A stretch of DNA of 64,000 nt from Galerina marginata (GCA_023014335.1 JAECYW010000013.1:1736001-1800000); one strand, 5' to 3'. Counted from the first letter of the stretch, positions 44,636-56,740 are shown. Numbers and translations: made by a program. Notes: generated by a model not told the origin, from the sequence alone.

Positions 44636-45928
44636 TCAAAATCGGACGGGGGAATTATCTGTAGGGTTAAGTGGAATATCAGCGGAGTATACCGATTCAC
44701 GGTCGACTTTTTTCCTCAACGTTTTCTTGTATACGTCTATCCAAGATCCTTTCGTGGAAATGTGTTTGTTTATGTTCCCTGTGTAGTGTATCACCCTGAC
44801 ATCTTGCACTTCCATCCGTGTGCGCAGGCGGAACTGGTTTTCGGAGTCCTGCCGTATGCGCATATTGATAAATCTAACAATATCAAGTGCAGTATCAGCC
44901 TGTAAAGTAAACGTAAATAAATCTGGCGGTTCACGCACTCGAGACATGTGGCGACTGTCAACGGTTTGTCGACCCCTGTTGATATAGTAATCATCTTCAG
45001 CTGCCCTGCTAATACACATGCCCCCAAACCGATGGAGAGAACAGTGGACTGAGTATAGACAATTCCGTCTGTCATAGCGATAAATTCGCACTGGACAAGA
45101 GGGTCATTTTCGTGGCCCATTTGGTTGGTTTCCCTTCGGATATCGGCAAAGTCAGTTGGGCGTTGTGAACGCGTACTTGGAACATCGCGGGGGTGTGCAG
45201 AAGACGTCGTAAGACCAAGAAGCTGGAACATCCCCTTCATCATGACTTTCTCTGAGGGATCGAAGTGGAACTCGGGACTCCAAAGCCGCTGGAAATTATC
45301 GATATCACAGGGCTCAATACCGACGTAAAATTGAGCAGTAAAGAGTCGGTTTAGCGAAGTCCTGTCAGTCAAGGGCTTTAAACCTAGCTCAAGTATCAAT
45401 GCGAGTTCGAGATACTCGTGGAGGGATTTATTGGCGAGGAAGAGGTTGAGAAGATCCATGATTGCATGCAGTTTCTGATCGGCTGTTATCTCGCATTGAG
45501 ATTTGTGTGTAGGCCTGTTGTCTTTTCTATCAGAGCAAATGGGAAAGTGCAAAAGTTCAAGGGGCTTACCAGTCCCTAGTTTGGCACTGAGCGCCAGAAC
45601 ATCGAATAGCGGAATTTTGTGAATGAAATATTGACGGACGGTCAGAAAGGCGGAGCTCACTTCTTTGGAGCAATAGAGAGTGATTTTGCACTTAAAAGAA
45701 TGGCATAAGATTGAGTGTACTTATGGTTTTGGGAGATTGCATTTAAAATGTGTATAAAGCACATACTCTGGCGCATTTCCTCAGCTTGACCGAATCCGAC
45801 TCGGGTCGTTGGCACTTTGAACAACCAGCTGCAGTCTTCAGCTCAATACCGGCGGCCTTGATGCCTTCTGAGTCCTGAGGGTTGACATATACCTGAGTAA
45901 AAGAAGGCGATGGACGGTATACCGCCAT
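44636..45928 (-). CDS. MYND zinc-finger protein
   Basis: Five exons (45767-45928, 45661-45690, 45570-45586, 44935-45514, 44636-44899) give 350 aa. Splicing the 30-nt and 17-nt microexons rebuilds a complete MYND finger: CSKCQ, KLRKCARCKITLYCSKECQ, then DWPTHKSQC (C-x2-C, C-x2-C, Y-C-x3-C, H-x3-C). The rest is helical and of unknown fold (AIMDLLNLFLANKSLHEYLE, LIQ-free), as in many agaricomycete MYND proteins. MYND fingers bind proline-rich peptides; a transcription or methyltransfer role is not shown, as no SET domain is present. Divergent from the P450, 228 bp between start codons. Confidence 0.75.
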
Positions 45929-46156
45929 TTCGAACGTTGTGGACTCTGGAGAAGAGCACACGAGATCTAGAGCGTCGATTGATCGTCATCGATCAATCGA
46001 CACGTGGTCAAACACAAACCTTCCTTCAATTTGATCTCTCGCGGCAATGCGGCTTCAGAGCGCGCTTTGCGCGGGTTGCAGCAGAGTTGCGGTATCCTTG
46101 AACTTTGAACTGAACACAGACCATAGGCTCCTCCCCGTATACAGCACTACCTCCTA
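45929..46156. promoter_or_regulatory. divergent MYND/P450 promoter with perfect hairpin
   Basis: 45975-46000 is an 11-bp perfect inverted repeat (TCGATTGATCG, loop TCAT, CGATCAATCGA). CACGTG, an E-box, follows at about 46001-46006. The palindrome could bind a dimeric regulator of both genes. Confidence 0.5.
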
Positions 46157-48300
46157 ATGCCGCCCGTCGACCTAAACTTGATGGCGCTGGCCCTCCTAGC
46201 GACCATTACGGTCTTTGTAGCCTTTCGCAAGAAGGGGCTACCTGTTCCTCCAGGACCGTCTCCTCTTCCAATCCTAGGCAACATGTTCGATCTTCCGCAG
46301 AAAGAGTCCTGGAAGGTTTACCTTGAGTGGGGAAGGCAGTTCAGTATGTTTTTCCGTTTTTTAGAGAGGGTTGCAAGTCAAATGGAGGGAACATTTAACA
46401 GATAGCGAAATAATTAGCTTAAAAGTCCCTGGAACGCGATTGCACATCCTGAACTCGGCAAGAGCTGTTCAGGATCTGCTGGTAAAGCGGGCGAATATTT
46501 ACTCGGACAGGTGAGTTTTGTCGCTGGCCGGTTCATTGCTGATAGGTTGAGTATGTCAGGCCGAACTCGACGTTGTTGAACGACCTGTACGTACTACAGA
46601 TTTCCTTCTATTCAGGAATAGAGCACCATGGCTGATGATATCTAGTATCGGAACAGCCTGGCTCATTCCATTCATGAATAACACTGATCAGTGGAGAGGT
46701 CGGTATTTTTTAAATCCTTATCGATTGTCCTGAAGCAGAATTGCCCCCGATCAGAGCACCGTCGTCTCTTTAGACAAGAATTCGACACGCCGGCTGCAAG
46801 TATTGTGAACAAAGGCCATGAAATTCAAGCAGCACGGCGGCTTCTTCGTCGCCTTACGACTACTCAGGATTATGAAGGCGATGTCAGATTGTACGGTCAT
46901 TTCAGAGCCGAGCATAATCACAAGGAGTAATGTGTACATTTTAGAGCCGCGGTGGATACGATCCTATCGATCACCTACGGTATAACGCCAAAGAACTTCG
47001 ACCACCCGTTCATCAGAACACCGGAAGGGCTCAACGCGATTTTTGCAGACGTTGCAAAGGGAGGCTATTTGGGTTCGTAGAGTTTTATTTTTCCTACCCA
47101 TTACTTTGGTTTCTCAAACGCATTCTAGTTGATATGTTTCCTTTGTTGAAACATCTCCCAACCTGGTTCCCTGGAACTAAATTTCATAAAGTTGGAGCGA
47201 AGGGACGAGATCTCGCACTTGCTCTCCTTCTGGCCCCTTACGAGGAGGTCAAATCGCAAGTGGTAAGTGGGTCTATTCCTACACCATCGACAACTCACTA
47301 ATATCACACAGCAAAATGGAACGGCAGTTCCATCCGTAGCTTCTAAATTTCTTTACGAAGTCCAGGATGGATCGGTCAGCTCTCCTGGAGAAATTGAGAT
47401 AATGCGCAATGTACTTGGAAATGCGTACCTAGGTAAGTTTTTCTTTCTATCTATCTTTAATAATCGGACTTCTTATAAGAATCACAGGCGGAGCAGACAC
47501 AGTTCGTCTTAAGTCAACTCCCCTACTGGCACCCCTTAACAAGTCTATTAGTCAGTTTGTGCTCTGTACAATTTCGTCCTCGCCATGGCTCTCCATCCCG
47601 AAGTTCAAAAAAAAGCCCACAAAGCCCTTGACGATCTCCTCGGCGGACACAGACTCCCAGAGTTTAGCGACGTTCCCCACCTGCCATACATATCCGCGAT
47701 CGTAAACGAAATTCTGCGCTGGCACCCCGTTACTCCGTTCGCCATCTACCACCTCTGTACGGAGGATAATACGTATGATGGATATCACATCGCCAAAGGC
47801 TCTATGATGATTCCAAATATGTGGGGAATCATGCAAGACGAAAGTCTTTTTGGCGCGAATACCGACAAATTTGAACCCGAGCGGTTCTTGAAACCGGATG
47901 GGAGCCTGAATCCAGATATGTCCGCCATTGATCTGGCTTTCGGTTTCGGTCGGCGTACTTGTCCTGGAAAGCGTGAGTGTAGACTTCTAATCGTTGAACC
48001 TCTCGAGCACTCATCATACGATTAATCCGGACCAGTACTGGCACGCGATACTCTTTGGATCCTGGCAGCTCACATTTTAACGGCCTACGAAATCATAGAC
48101 CCTGTGGACATGACAGGAAAGAAGCTTATGTCCGAGAGTAGTCTAGAATACGCGAACGCAATGGTCAGGTGTGTACCGACGTCTATTGATCATTTTACCC
48201 TCTTTTGACACTGGACCACTCCAGCTTTCCCCCTCGTTGCAAAATGACATTTAGGCTAAGGATTCCGGAGAGTATAATCACCGAATCTCTTGCGACTTGA
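46157..48300 (+). CDS. cytochrome P450 monooxygenase
   Basis: Twelve exons (46157-46343, 46402-46510, 46560-46586, 46616-46698, 46755-46890, 46945-47072, 47129-47262, 47312-47432, 47488-47501, 47552-47972, 48036-48168, 48225-48300), all in phase, give 522 aa. N-terminal membrane anchor (LMALALLATITVFVAF) and a PPGP hinge; C-helix WREHR; I-helix GGADTS; ExxR as EILR; PERF as EPERF; heme loop FGFGRRTCPGK with the Cys ligand. Every key motif is intact. An ER-bound monooxygenase of the type expanded in basidiomycetes; substrate unknown. A fragment of its first exon was copied to 41385. Confidence 0.92.
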
Positions 48301-48679
48301 GGCATCGACGGCTTGATGGGTCTGATATATTTTTCGGTAATTGATTCGACTTCAGTTGATACCGCATAACGGCGCTTTACAATGGCCAAGAACGTCTGGG
48401 ACATACACATCTATATATAACCAAGGGACTTTGTTAGTACATACTATGCTCTTTTATTATAACGGAACAATATGCATTGGAATTCTCCAGGTACGAAAAG
48501 GCGCTAAGTCCCGACGACCTCCAAGGTGTGCATGATACAGACACGCGGAATTGCTGATGGACCTACAACCAAGATGTCATATTACTATCAACGTCCGGGA
48601 GCTCTCGTTCGTGATGAAGGAGAACTCTAAGCGTCAAGATCAGTCAAGATGGGCCTTCAATGAACTTGATTCTGTCGAC

Positions 48680-48930
48680 CGTTGTGCTGGATCGCTCGAG
48701 ATTCCCCTGCAACCGCCTCGGATGACCCAAAGAGGTCCAAGGATTGTTATGTTCTTGTTCAAGGCGAGGCACCAGCTACAGCATCTGGAACAGCTCAGTG
48801 TGGTTTACCTCCAAAATTTGGAGACCTGGGAAGCTGATCTGGCGGGTCTTGGAAGAGTACACGTCTGTACTGGCTAAATTCAGGCAGGAGGACTCGGTTG
48901 AAAGTCTCAGCGATGTTTTAACAGGAAATG
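48680..48930 (-). pseudogene. dead third copy of the F-box gene N-terminus
   Basis: The minus strand reads ARSASQVSKFWR and adjoining codons, as in the two F-box genes at 38882 and 42453, but with stops and frame changes. Only the F-box part is present. Confidence 0.6.
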
Positions 48931-49024
48931 AAGAAATGTTGGCTGAGCTGCAATTCTAGGCTCATTGAGTAGTTGGTTACGGTTTTTACAAGTAAAACAT
49001 CCCAAACGAAGGATGTTAAAAATT

Positions 49025-50182
49025 TTAACAGCTGATATCAACTGATGGCCTCGTCTCTTTCAACAAATCATATAAAAATTTCTTCTTTTTCGCAAACTCT
49101 TCATCAAACGATTGCAAAGACGCTGGAGAAGAAGTCAATTTTATGATCAGAATTGGATGTTCTTCACGAGTTTCGCCTCTTGATAGTCTAAGCTCCTCTG
49201 GCTGGCCTAGGTCGGTGACGGCACTCCCTGTGTCGAGAGAAATGCGGAACGACCTGAGATTCGGAAGCCAGGCTGCATCCGAGGCACGGCATATCCAATC
49301 ATCCATATCACGGAGGAAAGTGAAGGAACGTGTCACTTCCATATCCAGTTGTTCGACTGACGGAGGAATGTAGCGAGCCAAATGAAGATCCATGCCATCT
49401 TCAGAACTTAGGGATAAACGCAAGACCTGAAGGTTTATAGACTGCTGAATGCGAATCCTGAAATCCACTGGGTCGAATTCACGCTGATAATCGCACCCGT
49501 TCTTGCTTTCGATATCGAGAGTCATCAAAGTGTTGGCGACAGCAGGATTCCCATCAATTATCCGGATGAACATTTCGCAGGCATCGTTTTCGAAAATCCG
49601 CAGTTGCGAGAGTTTTGTGGCACCTCCTGGTGGGATGAAGTTGAAGTCGCAGCACCATACCAACTCCAAGCATGAGATCTGGGAGAACACTCGAGGCACT
49701 TGATCGGAAGAGGTGAAGTGGTTCGTGCAAAAGTTGTTGAGTGAAAAGCTTTCGAGACCTTTCCATTGATAACGAAGGCCATTGAGGTCAAGAAATTCAA
49801 TTTCTTCGTTAAATCCACAACGGAGGTCCAGGTGCTTAGGGGAAAGTCCATCGAGTGCCTGCCACATCTTTGGAGCGGGATAGCCGTCAATGCGTACGGT
49901 GTCAATTCGTTTATCCAGGTTGCCTTGCATATCCCGTAAGACGACCTGTCTAACACTTTCCTCCATCTCTTCATCGTAATACACAGGGGGGTTTGGCCGA
50001 TGAAAATGGGCTGTTCCGATTACATCAGTCGACCATACGTAGTCCAGGTCGATCCAGAGAATGCGACCGCCCTTGGTTTTTTGGGACTTGTCATCGAGAT
50101 TGATATTTGTCCCGGTCGCAGGGGGAAAATTGCGCGAGATCCTTGTGATCACTGGTTTCAATGTTGCTCGGGTCAACGACAT
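49025..50182 (-). CDS. LRR-like protein, tandem copy 1
   Basis: 385 aa, single exon. No F-box is visible at the N-terminus (MSLTRATLKPVITRISRNFP). Leucine-patterned segments follow: LSPKHLDLRCGFNEE, LESFSLNNFCTNHF, QISCLELVW, LQVLRLSLSSEDGMDLHL, LPNLRSFRISLDTGSA. The C-terminus PSVDISC is shared with the copy at 50839. The two are about three-quarters identical. Such F-box-less LRR proteins are usually relatives of the F-box families nearby. Function unknown. Confidence 0.7.
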   Translation of the reverse strand: MSLTRATLKPVITRISRNFPPATGTNINLDDKSQKTKGGRILWIDLDYVWSTDVIGTAHFHRPNPPVYYDEEMEESVRQVVLRDMQGNLDKRIDTVRIDGYPAPKMWQALDGLSPKHLDLRCGFNEEIEFLDLNGLRYQWKGLESFSLNNFCTNHFTSSDQVPRVFSQISCLELVWCCDFNFIPPGGATKLSQLRIFENDACEMFIRIIDGNPAVANTLMTLDIESKNGCDYQREFDPVDFRIRIQQSINLQVLRLSLSSEDGMDLHLARYIPPSVEQLDMEVTRSFTFLRDMDDWICRASDAAWLPNLRSFRISLDTGSAVTDLGQPEELRLSRGETREEHPILIIKLTSSPASLQSFDEEFAKKKKFLYDLLKETRPSVDISC

Positions 50183-50838
50183 GGCTGGTACAACTGAAAA
50201 AGCCTGACGAACACTGGTATCAATCGGGTAGGGCGTATGAGAAAACGCTCAGAGACCGAGTCAGAGGTTTGGAATCGTTCCAAAAGACGTGGGTTCGAAT
50301 TCGCCCAGCACCAGTGCGATCTGAGGGGTGGGTATTAGATACGTGCACCAATTGACTGCGGCGACTCTGAGATGAATATCTTACACGATGTGACTGCAGG
50401 CCAGTGAGTATACCTTGGTAGATGTTGAGTCTCCTTCACTCGAAACGCAGGGCAGTTAGGAGAGCCTGTACAATATCCACAAGTATCGGACAGAAATTGA
50501 GCAGAAAGGTGGCAGAGCAGTTGTAGGTGGATAGATGGATGCGTCTGATCTTGGGGAGTCGCATGTCACAATCAAATTCCACTTTCTCACCCAATTTCCA
50601 AATCCCATTCGCCGATAATTCGGGATATCGACTGAACAAAATTACCAAGTCCAAGTTGATAAAGCCTCTAGAAAAGGAGAAAGCATACACTAGCACATTG
50701 GTTCTGAGGACTGACAATGAGGAGCTCATGCTAGTATCGGCAAACTAAATTTGCTGGTGGCAAGACTGTCGGGAATGGAGGGATATACTTGATTACAATT
50801 GGGAAACCCCAAACGAACGAACGGAAGAAAGATGTATT

Positions 50839-51984
50839 TTAACAGCTGATATCAACAGAAGAATTTCTCGCTTTCAACAAATCATTCAAATGTTTCTTCT
50901 TTTTCTCAAACTCCTGGTCAAACAATTGCGATAATGCTGGAGAAGGAGTCAATTTTATCGTTTGAATCAGATGTTCTTCTCGTGTTTCACTGTCCTCCTC
51001 TGGCTGGCGAAGGTCGGTGACGGCACTCACGGTATCGAGAGAAATGCGGAATGATTTGAGATTCGGAAGCCAGGTCGTATCCTGGGCGCGACGTATCCAA
51101 TCATCCATATTGCGGAGGAAAGTAAACGAACGCGTCACTTCCATATCCAATTGTTCAACCGAGGGAGGAATGTAGCCAGCCAAATCGAGGTCCATGCCGT
51201 CTTTGGAACCTAGGGACAAACGCAAGACCCGGAGGTTTATACACTGCTGGATACTAATCCTGAAATTCACTGGCTCGAATTCATGCTGATAATCGCAGCC
51301 ATTCTTGCTTTCAATATTAAGATTCTTCAAAGTTTTGGCGACATCAGGATTTCCAGCAATTATGCGGATGAACATCTCGCAGGCATCGTTTTCGAAAATC
51401 CGCAGTTGCGAGAGTTTAGTGGCGCCTCCTGGTGGGATGAAGTTGAAGTTGCTGCAGTAGACTAACTCCAAGCATGAGATCTGGGAGAACACTCGAGGCA
51501 CTTCATCGGTAGAGGTGAAGTGGTTTGTGCAAAAGCTGTTGAGTGAAAGGCTCTCGAGACGTTTCCATCGATGACGGAGGTCATTAAGCTCGAGGAATTG
51601 GATATCTTCGTCAAATCCACAGCGGAGGTCCAGGTGCTTTGGGGAAAGTCCATCGAGTGCCTGCCACATCTCCGGGGCAGGATCGGGAGAAGAATCGACG
51701 TCAATGCGAACGGTGTCAATTCGTTCATCCAGGTTGCCTTGCATATCCCGTCCAACGACCTGTCTGACGCTTTCCTCCATCTCTTCATCGTATACACCTG
51801 GATCTTCTGGGCCAGCTCCGGGTGAGGTAGTCGAATTTACGTAGCTCAGGTCGATCCAAAGGATGCGTTTACCCTTTGTTTTCTGGGACCTGTCGCAAAG
51901 GTCAAAATTCGTCCCGGTCGCCGCGAGAACGGTGGATGAGATCTTCGTGATCACTGGCTTTGATACTACTATCCCAAAAGACAT
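50839..51984 (-). CDS. LRR-like protein, tandem copy 2
   Basis: 381 aa, single exon, paralogue of 49025-50182. The central block PPGGATKLSQLRIFENDACE is identical. Differences are concentrated in the N-terminal 80 residues and the Glu/Lys-rich tail (FEKKKKHLNDLLKA). Both copies are intact, so both may be expressed. The 650 bp between the copies includes a 97-codon minus frame (50436-50729) with no recognised match. Confidence 0.7.
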   Translation of the reverse strand: MSFGIVVSKPVITKISSTVLAATGTNFDLCDRSQKTKGKRILWIDLSYVNSTTSPGAGPEDPGVYDEEMEESVRQVVGRDMQGNLDERIDTVRIDVDSSPDPAPEMWQALDGLSPKHLDLRCGFDEDIQFLELNDLRHRWKRLESLSLNSFCTNHFTSTDEVPRVFSQISCLELVYCSNFNFIPPGGATKLSQLRIFENDACEMFIRIIAGNPDVAKTLKNLNIESKNGCDYQHEFEPVNFRISIQQCINLRVLRLSLGSKDGMDLDLAGYIPPSVEQLDMEVTRSFTFLRNMDDWIRRAQDTTWLPNLKSFRISLDTVSAVTDLRQPEEDSETREEHLIQTIKLTPSPALSQLFDQEFEKKKKHLNDLLKARNSSVDISC

Positions 51985-52307
51985 GGATACTGCAATGAAA
52001 AGGACAAATACTGGTTGTCGATTGAGTATAGCACTTCGATAAAATGCTCAGAGTTTCGAGTCTGAATTTCGAGAGTTCAACAGCACCAGTCTGATCTGTG
52101 GGGTAGATATCAGACGCACCAATTGACCGTGGATTGGATCCTGAGTCGAATATCTTACACGATGAAACTACCAATTGGCTAGAGGGATGAATTTTGAGAT
52201 GTAAAGTAACAACGTGAGTTGACTCTGATCTGGTAGCCATTCCTGACAGAGCTCACGGTCTTCTCCAAGTTGAGCCTACATACAAATAGTGTACAATCAT
52301 TTCTGTC

Positions 52308-52380
52308 GGCCGACTAGCTCAGCTGGTTAGAGCGTCGTGCTAATAACGCGAAGGTCTTGGGTTCGATCCCCACGTTGGCC
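52308..52380 (+). tRNA. tRNA-Ile (AAT)
   Basis: Cloverleaf with acceptor GGCCGAC/GTTGGCC, D arm GCTC..GAGC, anticodon stem TCGTG/CGCGA with loop CTAATAA (anticodon AAT), T arm TTGGG-TTCGATC-CCCAC (one mismatch). No intron. Discriminator A at 52381; a T-rich Pol III terminator follows near 52413. Confidence 0.93.
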
Positions 52381-53074
52381 ACTGTAAGACTCCAAGTCCT
52401 GTTCAGGTCTTCTTTTTACATAAGAAAGCCCTCGAAAGCGAAAACCACATCCTTGGATTTCGAATAAATACGCAGCCAGGGCCCAGTTGAGAGCCAGTTT
52501 TCCTTTTTTTGGGTCTACGTATACAACTTGTAAGAATGAGCATTTGACATAACATACTGGACATATTGATAAATTAATTACCTGGTGACATACGAAGTTT
52601 TATGAATAGTGACGTTTCTATATACTGCAGATCTAGATCGATATGAGAACATGCGAATTCGAAAGCCAAAGTGTCCAAACCGGTCTACTCTAGAAACGAC
52701 ATAACCAGACATCATCTCCAGAACCAGTTCGTAACCTAGCAGGCTGAGGTATATACTTATTAATATTAGTTAGTAGAGTATGAGTAGGGTTGTACGAAAA
52801 GCAACGAGTCCAAGCAACGCGACGCGACGAGTTCATAAAAATAGGCTGGCATGGAAGACGAAGAACGTGAGCAGGAAGGAAGGACAACGAGAGATCGTCG
52901 TCCTGGACATATTCTGCCATCCCCAAAGTCAGTCAGCCGTAGACATGAGCATCTCAGCCAAAAATAGGCCACACACCATAGAGATAGAGACGTCCCCGCA
53001 CGCTGTCTCCCTTCTAGAATCTAAATCAAGTCCTAGATATCACATCACATCCCAGTTCCAGCCCTATCCCTAGC

Positions 53075-54189
53075 CTAGTTCTCCTTCATCTCCTCGTCGA
53101 TCCTGTTCTCATCTCCATCAAGCGCGCTGCTCGACACGGAGAGACCTCTAGCCCGCGCCGAGGTGAGGGTGGTAGGGGACTTGAGCCCGGTTGAGGGGTT
53201 CCCGTTCAGTGTATGGGCATGGGCATGGGTAGCTGATGATGTTGTTGTTGATGATGCGAGATTGATATTGAGGTTAGAGGGGCGGAGTTTTTGTTGGGTG
53301 CTGAAGGAATAGGCACCTGGGGCGGAGGGGAGTGGTGATGGGGAGGGGAGGGGCAGAGCGGGGAGGGGCGCTGTGGGAGGGGGTGCGCGGAGCGCGGGCA
53401 TGGGGAGCTTGCGGACTGCTCGTCGGGGGCTGGAGGTAGGAGAGGTAAAATGGTAACAAGGTTAGAAAATAGCCCCTGAAGAAAAGAAAAAAGGAAGTAA
53501 AAGGGAAGAAAGACATACCGAAAAGCAACAGGCACAACAGACCCCGCCGCCGAAGCCGTACCCGTACCAGGGAGCGAGTGCACGCTTGAGCAACTCCCGC
53601 GTCGTATCCTTCCCACCATGCTCGTGCTCTCCGTCGCCATACCGATGCCAATACCGATCGCGCCTAAAGCGTCCTCCCCGACGCTGCCGCTCCGCGACCT
53701 GCCTGGGAGCTGCATCTGGAGATGCAGCGCGTTGCCTACCGCGCGTGTGGGCGAGCGGATGGCGGTTATAGGTGAGGTGGCTTGAGTCAGGCTTGAGCGG
53801 CGACGGCGCAGTCGCGGGGCCTGCGCTGGGGACTGGGTTGTCGTGGACTGGGACTGCGCTTTAGCTTGGACCGGGGTCGTCTGCTCCTTAGGCTGAGTAG
53901 GCGAGTGCGGTGTCGGCGTAGTGCTCCTCCTCATGGTGGAGGTCGAAGCAGAAGCAAAGTCGCTCATGTCGATGTCCATGACCGAGTCGTCTGGAAGCGG
54001 TGCAGGCGAGGACGCCCGCGAAGGCGAGGAGGGCACCTCGCGATCGTCGTCCCAGGGTTCGGAGACGTCAGAGTTGATGGTCCCGCGTCGTCGAGAATGG
54101 GAGTGAGGGGTATGTTGAGCGAGCAGCCCGGATGAGAAGAAGGAGGAATAGGAGGTGAATGGGTTGCCTGAGTAGGTGATTTGTGCCAT
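53075..54189 (-). CDS. low-complexity Ser/Pro/Thr-rich protein
   Basis: Exons 53519-54189 and 53075-53429 (intron GTATGT..CCAG) give 341 aa. The only ordered-looking part is the start (MAQITYSGNPFTSYSSFFSS). The rest is disordered, with basic-Ser clusters (RLRRRRSSLTQ, RIRRGSCSSV) that look like kinase sites, and an acidic end (DGDENRIDEEMKEN). The joined frame across the intron reads VAFRPRRAVRKLPMPALRAP. Function unknown; a regulatory phosphoprotein is possible. Confidence 0.6.
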
Positions 54190-55193
54190 TGGACCTTCAG
54201 AAGGGTTACGAGTGGTAGATCTAGAGCAGGTAGGAGGGAAAGGTATGGCAGTGGTTCGAATTCAACCAGGAAGTCCTTCTGACAAGGCAGGTTAAGTATG
54301 AATGCAAATGGTTCGAGTTCAACAAGTTCAACCAACACACACCTCGTGGCCAACTGCGTCGTGTCAAAGTCGTGGGTACAAGTTTTTCGTTTGGCCGTCT
54401 GACGGTCTGATGGGTTTTATCAAACAGCAAACAAAACAAGAAACGGTGGGCGAAACGAGGTGATTTGAAAAAGCGGTCTTGTTTTTTATGTCAAGCTCTT
54501 AGCTGATAGCCGCTATTTCGTCGGAGCATCATCAGTAACAGTTACCGGCAAAATGGATGACAACTCACAAGATGAAATCGGTTTGAAATTTCGTTCGTGG
54601 TTCCCGAAACGGTTGTGATCGGAGACTGGTGGGCATAACAACGCGTACACAAAGCAACGCTTTCGGGTGTCGTGACTCGGATCCTGTCCTCCACCCCTCC
54701 TTCCCCCGGGCCGCCCGAGCGTAAAGCTGTAGCGTGTAGCGGGTATCCTGGGTCGGTCGGTGAGGGCGGTGAGGGCGGCTTGCTGAGCAAGGCAAGTAAG
54801 GTGTTACGCATTCCTCAGACTCAGACTCGGAGGTGGTGACTTGGATATGCGTAATACTGAGTCAGTGTCAGTACAAGTCAATGTCAGAGAACTGCGCCTT
54901 ATTGTTATTTTGGTCGAAGATTCGAAATACTTACAGTAGACCAAGAGTGACTACAAGGTCGTCACTAGCTATAGACAGCTAGTGAATGATTCCTTGTCCA
55001 GCTGTGGGTGTGGGTGTGGGTTTGAGTGTGGTATGGTGTATGTGATACAGTTAGTTCAGTAGAATATACAAGGGCCTTTATACAGGCGCGAAGTGTTATA
55101 ACGTTAGGATTAGTTTTACACACAAACACAAAGTGAGATCTCAGGGGGATGAGATAGACGGCTGATCCGAGTCCACAGGCACTGAGCTAGCGT
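54190..55193. other. non-genic stretch
   Basis: Leader of the gene above, then intergenic DNA with a GTGTGG microsatellite-like tract (55005-55040). No gene supported. Confidence 0.4.
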
Positions 55194-56381
55194 TTAGTGT
55201 TTTCGATCCTTCTCGGCATCAGGAGGCCTAGGCACGGCTCTAGCAGCGCCTCCGGTGTTAAGCGACGACGAACGTGATTCCACTGCCGGTTCAGCCGCCA
55301 CCATCTCCTGCACCCGTTTTCGTACGCCCTCCCGCCTCTCCGCCCCCAATTCCCGCCTTTCCGTGCGCGCTTGCACGAGTGCAGATACAGCTTCGCGATG
55401 CCCCCTATCCAAATCAATGAAAGGGATGCTGAATGACGAAGACGGACTAGGAGATGACGCAGCAGAGCTTGACTGTGAGGTGGAGCCCGAGTCGGGTATC
55501 GAGGACGCCCCTCCCTCGGGCGAGGGCGACGCGGCGGTGAGAAAGGAGCTCGGTGTGATTACAGATGCGATCGTGAATGGCATTGACGGGAAGAGTCCTG
55601 CTAGCAGCGTCTAAACGTGCGCGTCAGCAGAAGCTCATCGGTGACGTCAAGGAAGGAATAGCCAGCCGCACCACGACGCCAAGCGCCAAAATCAGCCTCT
55701 CCCGCCACCCATCCTCATGCCACACCGTCCTCTCATTCATCGGCGCGCCAAACCCCGCACCCCACCCCGGCCTCGCCCATCTCGCACTCTCACTCGCACT
55801 CCCATCCTCGTCCCCCCGTGCATACGCCCCACGAGAAGCGTAATACGCCCTCCGCCGCCTCGCCATCTCATGCATGTACGGGTCGAAGTTCCGAGGACTG
55901 GGCGAAGGCGTAGGCCGAGCGTTCGGGTGGGGGGATAGCGTGCGGCCGCGTAGGAAGTCGTAAGCAGCTTGGATAGAGCGAAACCGCGCATGCGCGATTT
56001 CGGGGGAAAGCTGGACTGCGTGGTGTGAGTCCGGGTGGTGTGTTTTGACCAGTTCGTAGTCTAGCCCACGGGATTTGGATTTGGATTACTCGGCGATGAG
56101 TGTTGGCTGGAAACGAAAGAGAGGGACTTACATCGCGTCTTGATCTCTGCCTGCGTTGCACCTACCGAGATGTGGAATATCTGGTGAGGAGTCGGGTTCC
56201 TATTGCTGGGATAAGGGAATTCGTTCCTTAGACTCGATCCAGAAGGCGGTGGGGTCTCCGAGCCGACATCATGATTTTCCGGTGATATTGTCGTGTAATC
56301 TCTGGCAGGAGATAGATGTTGCGGAGCCCAACGACGACAATTTGAAGAAGCGAGGGTGAGAAAAGAAAGCCTTCCGTGCAT
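55194..56381 (-). CDS. mitochondrial J-domain (DnaJ-like) membrane protein
   Basis: Exons 56132-56381, about 55672-56060 and 55194-55610 give 351 aa. Residues 1-30 (MHGRLSFLTLASSNCRRWAP) look like a mitochondrial presequence. The J-domain follows: HQIFHISVGATQAEIKTRYY, ELVKTHHPDS with the catalytic HPD, then ARFRSIQAAYDFLRGR. After a basic linker comes one membrane helix formed across the last splice (LILALGVV-TLLAGLFPSM). The tail is Ser-rich, then charged. Exact donor of intron 2 is uncertain by 3-6 nt. J-domains stimulate Hsp70 ATPase, so this is probably a membrane-tethered partner of mitochondrial Hsp70. Confidence 0.8.
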
Positions 56382-56515
56382 TATTATGATTTAGCTCATT
56401 GTCGGTGTTGAGAAGGGCTGGAAGTTGGCTGGAAGAGTTCAGGAGCTGGGCTTTGAAATTGTCTCACGGGAGGACGCGTATGATGTCATTAATCGCTGTC
56501 GCTCTCTCTCTCAAC

Positions 56516-56740
56516 GGTCCAACTGGCTTAGTTGGTTGCTAACAACGCGCAGAAGGTTTTGTACTCGGTTCCCCACCGTAGGCCAGGATATTTCCCTCTC
56601 TTTGGACTTCTAACCAATTATCGCGACTCATTTCACCTTGCGGAACCAAAGTGTTCATAAAATTTCCTCCCTGTATTATTCTCGATCCAAGCCCGGGCAC
56701 AGAGACACCAGAGCTGTTGAATAAAAATCAGGTATGACCA
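56516..56740 (+). mobile_element. tRNA-Ile-derived SINE-like repeat, copy 1
   Basis: 56516-56585 resembles tRNA-Ile (GGTCCAACTGGCTTAGTTGG, then TGCTAACAACGCG, AGAAGGTTTTG, CCCCAC, GGCCA) with part of the D and anticodon arms deleted. The non-tRNA body that follows (TTTCCCTCTCTTTGGACTTC, AATTATC, GAGACACCAGAGCTGTTGAA) recurs in copy 2. Confidence 0.6.

Noticed and set aside
55624..55991. Arg-rich frames opposite and beside the J-domain gene
   Set aside because: Shadows of the GC-rich J-domain exon in other frames.
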